From assembly GCA_026260175.1 (NCBI GenBank), contig JAKCWW010006775.1, positions 7,986-31,306 on the forward strand: a DNA stretch of 23,321 bases, read 5' to 3'. Under the pieces are notes generated by a model. That model searched no databases. It had not been told where the DNA came from and was given only the letters and a program-made list of their open reading frames with translations. Source of the DNA: Reticulitermes lucifugus (Eukaryota; Arthropoda; Insecta; Blattodea; Rhinotermitidae). Both the position numbers and the translations under genes were made by a program. Shown one piece after another: positions 10,030 to 19,772 of the stretch. Position 1 is the stretch's first letter, and every line of letters begins with the position of its first letter.

Positions 10030-10203
10030 AAGTATGAGTGCGGAACATTGGTGGAATGATACTGACGGGAAAACCAAAGCATACGGAGGAACTTCTGTCC
10101 CAGTGCCACTTTTTCTACCAAAAATCTCATATGGAATGATCTAGGATCGAACCCGGACTTCCGCGGTGAGAGGCCAGCAACTAACCGCCGCAGCCGTGAC
10201 AGA
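10030..10203 (-). mobile_element. tRNA-derived SINE (family 3)
   Basis: On the minus strand a tRNA-like head starts near 10203: GGCTGCGGCGGTTAG as A-box side and GGGTTCGATCC (10154 to 10144) as a strong B box. The body continues as ATGAGATTTTTGGTAGAAA, GTGGCACTGGGACAG, then CGGTTTTCCCGT-like sequence near 10060-10075 in altered form. I recall similar bodies in other arthropod SINEs. No target duplication was found and the 3' limit is approximate. Confidence 0.55.
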
Positions 10204-10867
10204 CAAGACGGGATATGTTTCTTTCAGTGAACTTCTCGAACGTCGAATAGTCTTAAGTCTAGATCAGAAAGACCAGTGTTTCTAAGCTAGGTATCTCGTA
10301 TGTTGTATGCGAAGCTTTAAGGCACTTTGGGAATGTAACAAGTAGACAAAACAATAGAGAGCTTTGTGTGCCTAGGACTTCCCTCCAAACGTTGTTATAT
10401 GATTACTGAGTTGAATGATCTCTCGAGATACTGAGAACTATTTCATTTCACAGTGCAGCTATACAGACTTTTACACGAGTCGCACGTGTGTATTATGTGC
10501 GACGCAGTCTTGTAGTTTATATGTCTGTGTAACCCAGAAGAGTACACTTTGTGCTCTTGCATGGAAACCTCTTGCCTTCCATTTTCTTCTCCTCAGTAGA
10601 AACGTCCAGCGTGTAATGTCAGAATCTGTAACAGAGCATTTTCATTGGTAGTGGCAGTGCAAAAATAATAGCGAATTTTAGAAGCGTTGTTACCACGTAC
10701 TTTAATGAAATGTTCAAAATGATTCATAACATAACGTTATATCTACGTTTCTGAAGCTCTGGGCTTTGATGCCGAACGTCTGTTAGGTGAGGCTACAGTT
10801 TTATTACTGTATGACACCACGGGTTGCGTCATCTAACCATAGGCGTGTTGTTAGTAATTTTGTTTGA
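10204..10867. other. No recognisable gene or element
   Basis: Non-coding. A GAAACGTCC at about 10601 and an ACGTTTC at about 10744 resemble hammerhead fragments but lack the remaining core and stems. Confidence 0.4.
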
Positions 10868-11100
10868 CTTCGTTCCTCAAGAAAGCAGTGTCTCAATATA
10901 TTGACTAAGCTAGGACCTAGACGACTGGGGTTCGATTCCCGGTATGTGAAAATTTCTGTCTTTGCCTCGGCGTCTAGGCCGGCAGTAGGGTTCATCCAGC
11001 CTCCTCTTTAATAGTACTCGGGGTAGTTCCTCGAAGATAAAGTGTCTCTACCGTGTAGCCTGATGACCTATCAAGAGCTGACTTGAAGTATGTGGGGAGT
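10868..11100 (+). mobile_element. tRNA-derived SINE (family 4, decayed)
   Basis: A good B box GGGGTTCGATTCCCGG at about 10926-10941 follows a tRNA-like stretch (GTGTCTCAATATATTGACTA, AAGCTAGGACCTAGACGACT). The body (TTTGCCTCGG, GTCTAGGCCGGCAGTAGGGT, GTAGCCTGATGACC) differs from the other SINEs here. The A box is weak, and neither a tail nor duplications were seen, so limits are approximate. Confidence 0.5.
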
Positions 11101-12550
11101 TGTACGACCAATCCCCAGTCTTTGTTATAGTGCTTAATTAAGCACATGTACAACTTGACCTTACCCTATGCCCGCTGGGTCGTTTTTTCACCGGTCAGTG
11201 TCCTACTCAGAATTGTATTCCTTGAACATGAAAATTGAAAATTTTTGTACCCAATTATCACAGGGCACTTCTTTAATTGCTGTCGGACGGAAGCGGAAAT
11301 TGTCACGACAGATTGGAATCAGCATCGTGATACCAGAGCCAGGAGAACTAGTCGCAGAAAATACGTCTGCTATGTGCCTTTCGGCAGAAAGTAGAAGGCG
11401 GTACGGTGACATCGCGTCTACCTTCCATCTCATGCACAGTTTGATTGTAGGTCTTCTCGTAGTTTGAGGGAGAGACTTTCATAAAACGCTGAATTTGGAC
11501 TTCCTTTGACCTCTGGTTCGAGACTACTAAAAGGACGTCAGCTAGCCCTTTGAAGACTGACAGTCATCTAAATCATCTGTAATTTTAATTTGGTACCTTA
11601 CAGAGAACACAGTCCGTTTCCGTTATAAAGAGCAATTGGCTAACGTTGTTTAGGGAAGTAATCGCTGTTTATTGTGAAAATCACATTAAACACGTAGGCT
11701 TTGTCAAAATGCAGAATTTCTTAATCTTATAGTATGGCCCTCGTGAAAGAGCAATTGGTCGTAACCCACCGATACACAATATTACCGGAGACAGAAAAAA
11801 TTTGACCGAGCCTCAATAGACCAACAGCTAAGCATGTTACTTTTTTTTACGAAAATGTAAAGGTATGCAATTCTTTTGTGGACGCAACATTTTGACAGAA
11901 AGTGTGTTTGTGACTCAACTAATACGGGCATCTCAGGTTGACGAATTGTGTGGGTTACGACAAATTGCCGTTTCATGAGCGATGTGCGATATTTACCACT
12001 GCAATTTAAAGTGTTAATTTTTTGTGATTATCTTTTAAATATATATTATTATCAAAAACTGTTTAGCCAAAAGTTATGGGACTTAGCACTATAAATGTTT
12101 GTCATGCATGCACCTTTCGTGCGCTAAACCACTCTTTTTCAGAAATCTTATACAATTTTATTTCATGGTATAAAAATGCCTATTCATGATGTCAGGTCTC
12201 ATCTCACATTAAACTTCTGACTAAGCCGTGTTTTACCGTGACAACATGCAAACTGTGACGCTGAGAGATACTTGTGTTTGTAATGAGCGTCTCTCTTGTG
12301 AGTGAGCATTAGTTCTATCGAAGATCGCAATCCATTATCCAAAATCTGAATACTAATAACGTCAAATTCAAGTTGTGTTATGGGGTGCATGTTCGATGTA
12401 AGTGAAGTAAGAGTGCTTCCACCTGTTGCCGCTCTTGTGTTTCAGAAATTAATATGTTAGTAGAAAGTGTAGGTCATATAGTTCGCGGATGACAATCTAC
12501 GATTACAAATCAAATAAATACTGTTTGGGTAAATATAAACATTAGGCCTT
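11101..12550. other. No recognisable gene or element
   Basis: AT-rich non-coding DNA. A 99-codon + frame (11168-11467) and an overlapping minus frame show no family resemblance, and no splice sites suggest an exon. Confidence 0.45.
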
Positions 12551-12561
12551 CTTACGTAAAC

Positions 12562-12815
12562 TTTTTTTTTCATGACTCGACAGCCTTGGTGAGCCTAGGC
12601 TTCCTCTGTGAGTTTCATTGATCACATTCAGACACACCACACTCGGTAGGACTCCTCTGGACGAGTGATCAGCCCGTCGCTGAGACCTCTAGCTGATAAC
12701 ACACAACACCCACAAGTGACAGACATCCATGCCCCCGGCAGGATTCGAACCCGCAACCCCAGCAAGCGAGCGGCCGTAGACGCACGCCTTAGACCGCACG
12801 GCAACTGGGATCGGC
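12562..12815 (-). mobile_element. tRNA-derived SINE (family 1), complete copy
   Basis: Read on minus from 12815, it starts GCCGATCCCAG as does the 21.7-kb copy. It then has the A-box GTTGCCGTGCGGTCTAAGGCG, the B box GGGTTCGAATCCTG, the shared body (GACATGGATG-like GGCATGGATGTCTGTCAC, GAGTCCTACCG, GTGTGTCTGAATGTG) and a T-run on + (12562-12570), that is a poly-A tail. Near-identical flanks TTACGTAAAC (12552-12561) and CTACGTAAAC (12816-12825), 9 of 10 bases, form the target-site duplication. The head is closest to tRNA-Leu as I remember it. This copy is more diverged than the 21.7-kb copy, so probably older. Confidence 0.92.
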
Positions 12816-12825
12816 CTACGTAAAC

Positions 12826-15664
12826 CTAGTTCCTAAATAATGTAATTTAATAGGCTTCTGTATAGGCCACGTTTGCCTACTTCTACGTGTTATATCATCA
12901 ATTATTAACTATATTAATTGCTTTTTAATTGCAAATTATTCTCTTCTTGCGCTCTAGTGGATCGCTGTTGCTATTGTAGATATAATCACCCTATAACGTA
13001 CTTCAATACTATGAGGCTTGTGTGTGACAGAGCCACAAGCCCATGGAGGTTTTTCGTTTCATCTGACTTACATAAAATGGCAGAGCAACTTATATACACT
13101 TTGTGACAGAGTTTAATAATTTTAGCTTGCAGTTATTATAGTATAATTTTCCGCACACTCGTAATTTACGCAACTTTAACCCAAGTCTCAAGGAACTATT
13201 TTCCCTTGTCTTGGAGACGTAATTTATTCCAAGCTTAACTTCAAAGCGTCCGTTACTTTCATGTACTTATAAAACTGAGCTACTGGACACTTTTAAAAAT
13301 GGTCTGTCTGATCTGGTGTAACGTACGGGAACAACTGAATTTTTGCGGTGTTTATATTAACACTTGCACTATATATATACCAATGCCTGTCTTTCGTTGC
13401 GCAATTGTAGTATAAACTGGGGTAAGGTGCCTGTTACGAGATAGTTTCCCAATATGAGCCACCTCAGTTTTGGCCAAAGTAAATGTTGAAATACAGTAGT
13501 AATCATGTGTTCTGTTTCGTTGGGACCTTGAAGAGTATCACTGAGCAACAGGAAGCTGTGTATTGTCGGAAAGAGTGCTTTTAACAGTATTCGATATTTT
13601 TCAGTTCTGGAGTTTTTGACAAAGCTCTGTATGCATCAATTTTTCTACCCGAAACTGAAGTCATATCTTTAATTTACTTGCATTTATCAAATGCTCATAA
13701 AGTGAGCTGTAATATACAGTATTTGTTCGTCTTTTTAAGGGCGATCCTAACCTTGAATTATTATTTACAGCTAAATATGGCGGGTATTTGTTATGAGATA
13801 GTGTCTCAAAGAATAAAAATCTTCAAGAAAGAGAAAAGTAAACGTACAAGTCATCTAGTGACCCAGAAAGGGAAAATTGATGTGAAACTGATGACTCGGA
13901 TGTTGACATAGGCATGTAGGGTGCTTAATATGTTCAGAAGGTTTCTCGCACGATAGTCGTGTGAAGAAGTGGACCCAGTGTTTGAAGTGCTATGGTTGGG
14001 TGCATGAAGACTACTTTGTGAGCTCCGTGTCCAGTAAAATCGTAATACTGTAGGTTATAATGCGAGAAAGCTGACTATATCATTTTAAGACATCATGTGT
14101 ATTTAATATAATACTGACGTGTTAACATATTCTTTACCGAGCAACTGTATGCTCCTGAAAAGTGTGTTTATAAAATTTTCAGCATAAAGTACGAGTTGAA
14201 TGTTTTCTTGAAGATCCTTTTTCTGCCTACATTAAACAATGTTGAATGTTTTACTTATTACAGGCCTATAATGTCCAAACGAAATAACATATTCGGCTCC
14301 TTTCCCCCTCTATATTTATATTCTGAGTTTGGGTCCATCCAAGTCTTAACATTCCACTGTGTGGCCTCTCAGTTCGCAGGACCTGGCTTCAAGGAATAGC
14401 GCTTCATAATTTCTTGCGAAAGAAACACGAAAAACATTCCTAATAGTTTTGAAGTGTGGAGGTAGAGTACCGGCCTTATTCTGCCACGTGGTGCCTGCGA
14501 TAAAGATCTTTCGAAGAGTAACTAGTTCATCAAGCGTTTGCGAAATAACCACTTTACGTTGATGCCTCTTAAATTATAACGCTAAATGATAAATACCGTT
14601 TATTTTGTATGGAAAGAATTAAAAATACATACAAGTGCGATTCGACAATTCATTGGCCTCTATAAACACGTGTGTTGTTAGACGCAGCCTATGATTCCCA
14701 GTCGCTGCAGGTATCACTGGGTCTTAATCCTTCCATTGGGCTCGATCATATTTCAGAAAATTTGATTGTAATACAGAGATAGCTGCAGTTTCTGATAAAG
14801 ATCTGTTTACCCGAAATCCCTTTATTTGGTGTGGTCTATATTAGTGCAGTAGAGCAATCATTTGAGATCTCTTTGGCCAGGTTTCGTAAATTTGTCATCC
14901 TTGAAGCGGTACGCAGAGTTCACCTTTGTCCCCCTCCCACCCCCCTCCTACCTTTTCTTGGCCCATAGCGATATCTTAGCTTGATGCTTGCTAACTCTTG
15001 CCAAAATAATTAAGAAAGTCATCCCTGGTGGGCTAAAAGTGTCCGCTGCGACCGAGCACAGCCATTTGGCAGAGTCCCTGTTGCCCGGGGCAACTAACTA
15101 ACCTTAGCTTAGCTGCTATGTAATTTGGGCAAACCACAGGTTGTAAATGCGTATTTGTGCTGCTGTTAGATAATGTGTGTTACGTCACGCTCACTTCAGA
15201 AATACAGAAATAGCAGAAAGGAAATCGGTTCTAGATTTACTCATTGAAAGCTTCCTTTCAAAATTTTCATGTATGCGAACACCCCACGACTTATGAACCG
15301 GTACGCATATTTCACATAAATGATGTAACGCATTATGTTTGCCCATGTTGCCTTTTTTTTCTGAACGGGTTAGCACCGGAAGTACCTCACACGAATCCCA
15401 ACTCAGAAATCGGCTACAGACTTGTGTTAGAGTATTTCGTTGTGTTCTCAAAAATACACCAAAAAATAATCACATTATCAGTTATCCGTTCCATTGTGCC
15501 TCTGTTTTTACGACAGTGCTTTGTTCTGAATAAGAAATTGTTTTGATTTAACAAATTTTAGTGTGCTCAAATTATTTAGTTTTTGCGCGGTAGTCTTATC
15601 TGGAACAAATAAAATCTTTTAAAAATGTCCTGAATCCACTTTTTATACGTCAGACTATTATTTC
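12826..15664. other. No recognisable gene; one pyrimidine tract
   Basis: About 2.8 kb of AT-rich non-coding DNA. A C/T-rich tract spans about 14926-14955. Frames up to 100 codons (such as 15244-15546) show no domains. Several donor-like GTAAGT/GTGAGC strings occur without matching exons. Confidence 0.45.
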
Positions 15665-15750
15665 CTAAGATGAAAGTCTTCTGGGAAATGGCGCCGTATG
15701 ATTGGTAATTAGTTACCGACGTTTCGACTTTCAGATTTTCTTGTTATGAT
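15665..15750 (-). mobile_element. PLE-like fragment with 3' half of a hammerhead
   Basis: On minus the order is GAAAGTC, GAAACGTC (15725 to 15718), then GGTAACTAATTACC (15717 to 15704), a perfect 5-bp hairpin that would cap stem I. Next come ATACGGCGCCATTTCCCAG and AAGACTTTC. GAAACGTC followed by GGTAA matches the 1.1-kb arms, and TTCCCAGAAG matches their CATCCCAGAAG. A CTGANGA strand at the expected place upstream is not seen, so this copy is truncated or decayed and has no visible inverted partner. Confidence 0.55.
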
Positions 15751-17025
15751 GTATGGTTTGTTATTGTGGGCCTTATCCTGTCTTTTGTTGCTGAGATTAT
15801 TTCCCCCCCTAACATTTCGTCTACCAGAGTCGTTCGAAGCAGATTAACTTCGTTAGCTGAAGCACCGTGTTTCATAACCAACAAATAAAAGATTGCGCAC
15901 AGATAATTTGTGTGAGCAATATTGTGAGTTTTTATCCAGTAAACAGTGTTTTTTGCCCGAGATACCTTCCTTTCCTGGAAACAGTGTGCGGCGGGTTGAC
16001 AGTGGGCTGTATTGTCTACTGTCTCTTATTCAAGAGAATGCAGTTGATCTGCACAGATGGTAGGTTCCCTTAACACTCGCCACGACGGTTGGGGGAAAAC
16101 ATGTAGATCATGCCAAAAACATGAGTCACTATCACTGCATGACCTTCATTCCACTGGTCGCCATTGTTAGGTGTTTCGTTTATAACAAGCCCAAAGTGAG
16201 ATTTATGCACACCTCTTAACAACGCAGAACACTACATAAAATAGCTTGATTATCTCACGCGAACAAAACACGATTCCACTTCAGCCCATTGTATTTTTGA
16301 CTGGAATACATCGGTTACTAGTCACAAGCAACGGATGGTCGGCTTTCTGCAGCGCAAACTGCCTAGGTCAACTGCAAACACCTCACTCAGTAGGAATATC
16401 TACCCAAAAACCGACATGGGGAACTTCAGGACCCAAATATATGTTTATCTGTAGAACATTTAAGGTCAATCTAGAATGCTTAGTCTGATTTCTGGCACGA
16501 GTAGACACTGTTAAAGATATCTTGAAACTCGGGTAACATGGAGCTTATTCTCACCACTGTTTCAAAAGATATTAAACGAGACACGAAGACAGTAAATACA
16601 GTGTGGTCGAAAGTCTGTTTTCCTTACGGTAACCATCCTATAAACCAATATCGACAAAATTCACAAATAAAAGAGCAATTCTGCTTATACGATGAACAGT
16701 CGAAGTTTCATAGTCATCTACGTCCTAATTCTTGTATCGTGTCTTTTTTTAGTATTGGAAGTTAATTTGGAATGAAAGTACCAATTTAAATGATGGAAAT
16801 AAGTTAATTTGAGACGAAATACAGCATCATGGTTAAATGCTGTAGCGTTCTGCCAGAACAACCAATAACATTAACTGCTTCTTCACAAAAAGGACTTGAA
16901 AGTAATATCAGCTTCATGAGACTTTTCATCGACACAAAAGCTGAGCTGATTTAACTTTGAAAATGGTTATTTTAGTAAGATATGAGAATCAATATATAGT
17001 ATACTCGTATGTACATGTACGAGGT
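15751..17025. other. No recognisable gene or element
   Basis: Non-coding AT-rich DNA. Frames at 15867-16073, 16246-16488 and 16538-16765 have ordinary composition and no recognisable domain. Confidence 0.45.
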
Positions 17026-17204
17026 ATGTAAGGCAGGGGTACACATATCCCGGGCGCCAAGTCGCCCCGGCGACTAAATTTTGTACGTTGAGGCCTAATA
17101 TATGTGGGCCCTCAGTATGGAACTTCTTTATGTCACCCTTCTAGCGCCTAGAATTTTGAGGTGGCTCATAGATTTTCGGAAATTTGTACACCCCTGACGT
17201 AAGG
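17026..17204. mobile_element. 163-bp hAT-type MITE with 8-bp target duplication
   Basis: Element 17034-17196. It begins CAGGGGTACACA and ends TTTGTACACCCCTG, giving terminal inverted repeats of the CAGGGGTGT class found in hAT transposons. Flanks ATGTAAGG (17026-17033) and ACGTAAGG (17197-17204) are an 8-bp duplication with one mismatch, the length expected for hAT. The interior contains CCCGGGCGCCAAGTCGCC and no frame. It needs a transposase supplied from elsewhere. Confidence 0.88.
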
Positions 17205-17507
17205 TTAGTTGTGTATGGACCACCGTGAATGCGCCTGTGGATCTGATTTGTTACAGGCGTGGTGTGTAACTCATGAAACTGGGTTAAAATTGGTTGTAAC
17301 TTGTTTATTTTAGTCTTTTATATGTACGTAACAAACACGTAGCATGGTTTTATTTCCGTCATGCTGTAGCATTCTTATATCCAGTAACTATGCGTCTCTT
17401 AATAGAACCGAATTTATTAATCGCAGTTGATACCTCACGCACGCAAATCGCTTGGAGGTTTCCTTTTGAGACATTTGAGGTTCTCGCGACTGGGATTATT
17501 AAAATTA
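17205..17507. other. No recognisable gene or element
   Basis: Short AT-rich non-coding spacer between the hAT MITE and the 17.6-kb hammerhead pair. Nothing else seen. Confidence 0.45.
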
Positions 17508-17552
17508 CGGACATCTGGGATGCGATGCCGTGAAGTTTCATTGTTAGGTACC

Positions 17553-17585
17553 AACGTTTCTAAGGAGCGTCCTGCCTCCATGTTC
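17553..17585 (-). ncRNA. Degenerate hammerhead-like motif, minus copy
   Basis: On minus: GAACA (17585 to 17581), stem II GGAG/CTCC, then GAAAC (17560 to 17556), with GTT as possible cleavage triplet and GGTACC following as stem I. The 5' core has lost G8 (C instead), so no activity is expected. Confidence 0.4.
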
Positions 17586-17589
17586 TACC

Positions 17590-17630
17590 CTGAATATGAA
17601 GGCAGCGGGACCTTCTGAAACGTATGCCCG
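17590..17630 (+). ncRNA. Degenerate hammerhead-like motif, plus copy
   Basis: CTGAATA (17590-17596) stands for CTGANGA with G8 changed to T. A perfect five-pair stem II GAAGG (17598-17602) / CCTTC (17611-17615) is followed by T, GAAA (17617-17620) and C-G-T-A (17621-17624), giving a GTA cleavage triplet. One core base is wrong; otherwise the layout is canonical. Confidence 0.5.
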
Positions 17631-17668
17631 CATTCGATTACGCTACGTCATCACAGAAGTCGTAATCT

Positions 17669-17945
17669 GCCTAGAGTATGGTTTCTCAAACTGTGGTACG
17701 CGTCTCAGTACTGGTACGCCAACCATTGTTTACTGAAAATAATAAAATCGAAGTACAAAAAGGATGAAAAATTTAATAAATAAATAGAAAATAAGCCACT
17801 TATATTTGCTAACGCAGCATTGTTGGCAACACCATCTAACTCATCTCGCCTGTCAGCCAGTTTTTAAAATTTCAGTTTTTTATTTAAATACGAAATTTCT
17901 TTCAGTAGCATGCCAGCGAAAAATTTGAGAACCCTTGGCTTTGAG
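17669..17945. mobile_element. 261-bp hAT-type non-autonomous element
   Basis: Element 17677-17937. The left end TATGGTTTCTCAAACTGTGG and right end AAATTTGAGAACCCTTG are inverted copies of the CAGTGGTTCTCAAA-type terminus known from hAT (Charlie-like) elements. Flanks GCCTAGAG (17669-17676) and GCTTTGAG (17938-17945) share 6 of 8 bases, fitting a decayed 8-bp duplication. TACGC repeats follow the left end. No transposase frame is present. Confidence 0.75.
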
Positions 17946-18359
17946 GATTCCTTGTTAATGTTCTGTGCTAAAATTGTGGTACGGCCCTGCTCATATATTC
18001 AGTAGGATATTATTGTATTATCATTCGTGTTTGATAATACTGTAGTGTTAAAACTAATAAGCGTAAAGCCGGTTAACGAATAAAATTCAGCTTTTACAGA
18101 TGAGAAATTAGAAACGTATTTGTATTTTGCGGTTGTTTGGCAAATAATGGCTGGCAGCCTGGTTCGCCACGTGATCTCCTCCAACCAATCCCTTTCCTCC
18201 ACATGACAAAAACGTGTTTCTTTGGTATCCAGCGGCGTTTGCTATCTGAGTATAAGTATAAGTACTGGGAAATAAAATGTTACAGAATAAACTGACATCA
18301 GTTAATGATGTTTGCACGTGCGTTCGGAATAAATAGCATTCGTCATTAACTTTCCGTTC
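17946..18359. other. No recognisable gene or element
   Basis: AT-rich DNA just upstream of the putative SERCA promoter region. No clear element or TATA box recognised. Confidence 0.4.
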
Positions 18360-18648
18360 TGGAATGTAGTACGAAAAGCTACCACGTAGTGTCGCTGCGC
18401 AGAGCAGAGCAGAACAGGTTTAGTAGGCCTACACCAGAAGGGTAGAATAGAGTGCGTGTAAAATGATGTCCGCGGTGAATAGTTTTCGTAGTTTCATTAT
18501 GTTTAGTGTATGATATTTTCTGTTAGCTTATATTGTATGTGTTAGTGTTTAGAGTGTTTTGATTACTGTTGTTTGAAGTTTTTTTTTTAACTCGATTTCA
18601 TTTTCCCTGTGCATCTAATCTCCAATCTAATGCCAAGGAGTTTCGACG
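18360..18648 (+). promoter_or_regulatory. Putative SERCA proximal promoter and untranslated first exon
   Basis: The sequence ends at ACG|GTGAGT, a strong 5' splice donor (exon end 18648), about 650 bp before the SERCA start codon and paired with a good acceptor at 19160. A CpG-containing stretch (GTGTCGCTGCGCAGAGCAGAGC) near 18390-18411 could mark the start region; no TATA box is obvious. The transcription start is not determined. Short upstream ATGs occur (18463, which opens a 17-codon frame, and 18630). Transcript evidence would be needed to confirm the exon. Confidence 0.4.
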
Positions 18649-19160
18649 GTGAGTTTCGTGTTATCATTTCCGGTTGGTAGTCGTATATATTAGTTGTTGG
18701 TAATTGCTTATTAATATAATACGTGCGATTCATTGGACTGTAGTTACATACACGTAAAGTGCAAGTTTCGGTTGAACATTATTAGAATAGAATTTCGTAC
18801 ACTGGGATTTGTAAATGTGTTACGAACATTATATTCCGTATCTAGTACGTTTGATCTAAGAACCTTTAAGTTTGTTGGGTGTATCAGAAAAGTGAGAGGT
18901 CGGTAAATTTCGGTAGGTAAGATTACGTGGGTCACAGTGCAAGTGACTCTTGATAATAGAGCCATGTGATTGTTTTATGTATGACGTTCTTTGTTGCTTG
19001 TCTGTAAGTTGTTTGTAAGTCTGTATGAAGTTGTAGTAATAGTGTTTTTGCGTAATGCGTATTCACAGGCTTTTGGATTGAAATTCATGCTGGTTTTTTT
19101 TTAATTTGAAGTAGGACATTTTTCCTAACCTCAAATTCTATGAAAGTTTCATTTCTGCAG
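18649..19160 (+). other. Putative SERCA 5'UTR intron
   Basis: Donor GTGAGT at 18649; acceptor TTTCATTTCTGCAG ending at 19160, preceded by T-runs and a CCTAAC branch-point-like string near 19124. The length (512 bp) is reasonable for an insect 5'UTR intron. If transcription starts inside this interval the splice would not exist. Confidence 0.45.
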
Positions 19161-19297
19161 CATGGTACTGTAAGAACTATATTTATCTTAAATGGCTTAC
19201 AGAACGTGCCGAATCGTCTGTTGGTGGGAGGCTGTTAATGAGCACTAGAAGAAGGTTTTAAAGACCATAACAGAAGTAGAAGTGCACCCAATACAGA
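19161..19297 (+). promoter_or_regulatory. SERCA 5' leader with several upstream ORFs
   Basis: The 137 bases before the SERCA ATG contain three upstream ATGs: 19162 (3 codons, stop TAA 19171-19173), 19192 (18 codons, stop TAG 19246-19248) and 19238 (7 codons, stop TAA 19259-19261). If the 18648/19161 splice is used, the ATG at 18630 opens a 39-codon upstream frame that crosses the junction and shares the 19259-19261 stop. Such leaders usually damp translation of the main frame. This is inference from sequence only. Confidence 0.5.
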
Positions 19298-19415
19298 ATG
19301 GAAGACGCCCACGCAAAAACTGTGGATGAGGTTTTAAATTATTTTTCTGTGGACCCAGAAAGAGGTCTTTCACTCGATCAAGTGAAGAGGAATCAGGAGA
19401 AATATGGACCAAATG
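19298..19415 (+). CDS. SERCA: SERCA Ca2+-transporting P-type ATPase, first coding exon (partial gene)
   Basis: SERCA pumps cytosolic Ca2+ into the sarco/endoplasmic reticulum at the cost of ATP and sets muscle relaxation and ER calcium. This exon encodes 39 residues plus one base: it starts MEDAHAKTVDEVLNYF and ends GLSLDQVKRNQEKYGPN. This is the family's characteristic N-terminus (ME-AHAKTV-EVL...GLS--QV), the first part of the cytosolic actuator domain before transmembrane helix 1. The start has a good context (A at -3, G at +4). The exon ends at a GTGAGT donor in phase 1; with a next exon beginning AA or AG the split codon gives Glu, as in the family sequence PNE. The 118-nt coding length agrees with the first coding exon of vertebrate ATP2A genes as I recall it. 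The rest of the roughly 1000-residue protein lies beyond the window. No in-frame defect is seen. Confidence 0.96.
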
Positions 19416-19727
19416 GTGAGTCTCAGTAATTTTAACACAAATATGTTTATGCTCTGAATGTACCTTTTAAGCAAGTGTTACCAGTGTGGTGTAATATACA
19501 TGAGTGCATTCTAATTTAGAAGAAGGGCACCATTTGTTATTCTCAGATATAAGTTTTTAAAACATTGACACCTTGAAATGTTATTATTTGATATCCAAAG
19601 CAATATATTTTCATAAAGATTATATTGTTAAATATGATAAATACATTCCCTGCTTTTTTAAATGATCCATAACCGTGCATTGAGCAATTAGATATGATAT
19701 GTATTAAAGTGTATTATACACACTGTA

Positions 19728-19772
19728 TACCTCCTACATGTTTCAGCCACTCATGGCCATGTTCAAGTAGGT
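19728..19772 (-). ncRNA. Hammerhead-like motif, left arm of the palindrome
   Basis: On minus: stem I 5' strand CACCTAC (19772 to 19766), core TTGAACA (C3 to T, G8 to C), stem II region GGCCATGAGTGGCT, intact GAAA-C (19744 to 19740), stem III palindrome ACATGT, A at the cleavage position, stem I 3' strand GGAGGTA (19734 to 19728). The 3' half is intact and the 5' half decayed. Confidence 0.6.

Larger units (their letters stand above)
17508..17660. repeat. Head-to-head hammerhead-like pair (PLE relic)
   Basis: Two copies diverge from a centre near 17586. The minus copy reads GAACATGGAGGCAGG, CTCCTTAGAAACGTT, GGTACC, then GCATCCCAGATG near 17512-17523. The plus copy reads GAATATGAAGGCAGCGGG, CCTTCTGAAACGTA, then CATCACAGAAG near 17649-17659. 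GAA-ATG-AGGCAG, CCTT, GAAACGT and the terminal CATC-CAGA-G are shared, so the two are homologous in opposite orientation. The central spacer is only a few bases, giving a compact palindrome. Confidence 0.65.

Noticed and set aside
10595..10610. GAAACGTCC hammerhead-like string
   Set aside because: No CTGANGA strand at a plausible distance; likely chance.
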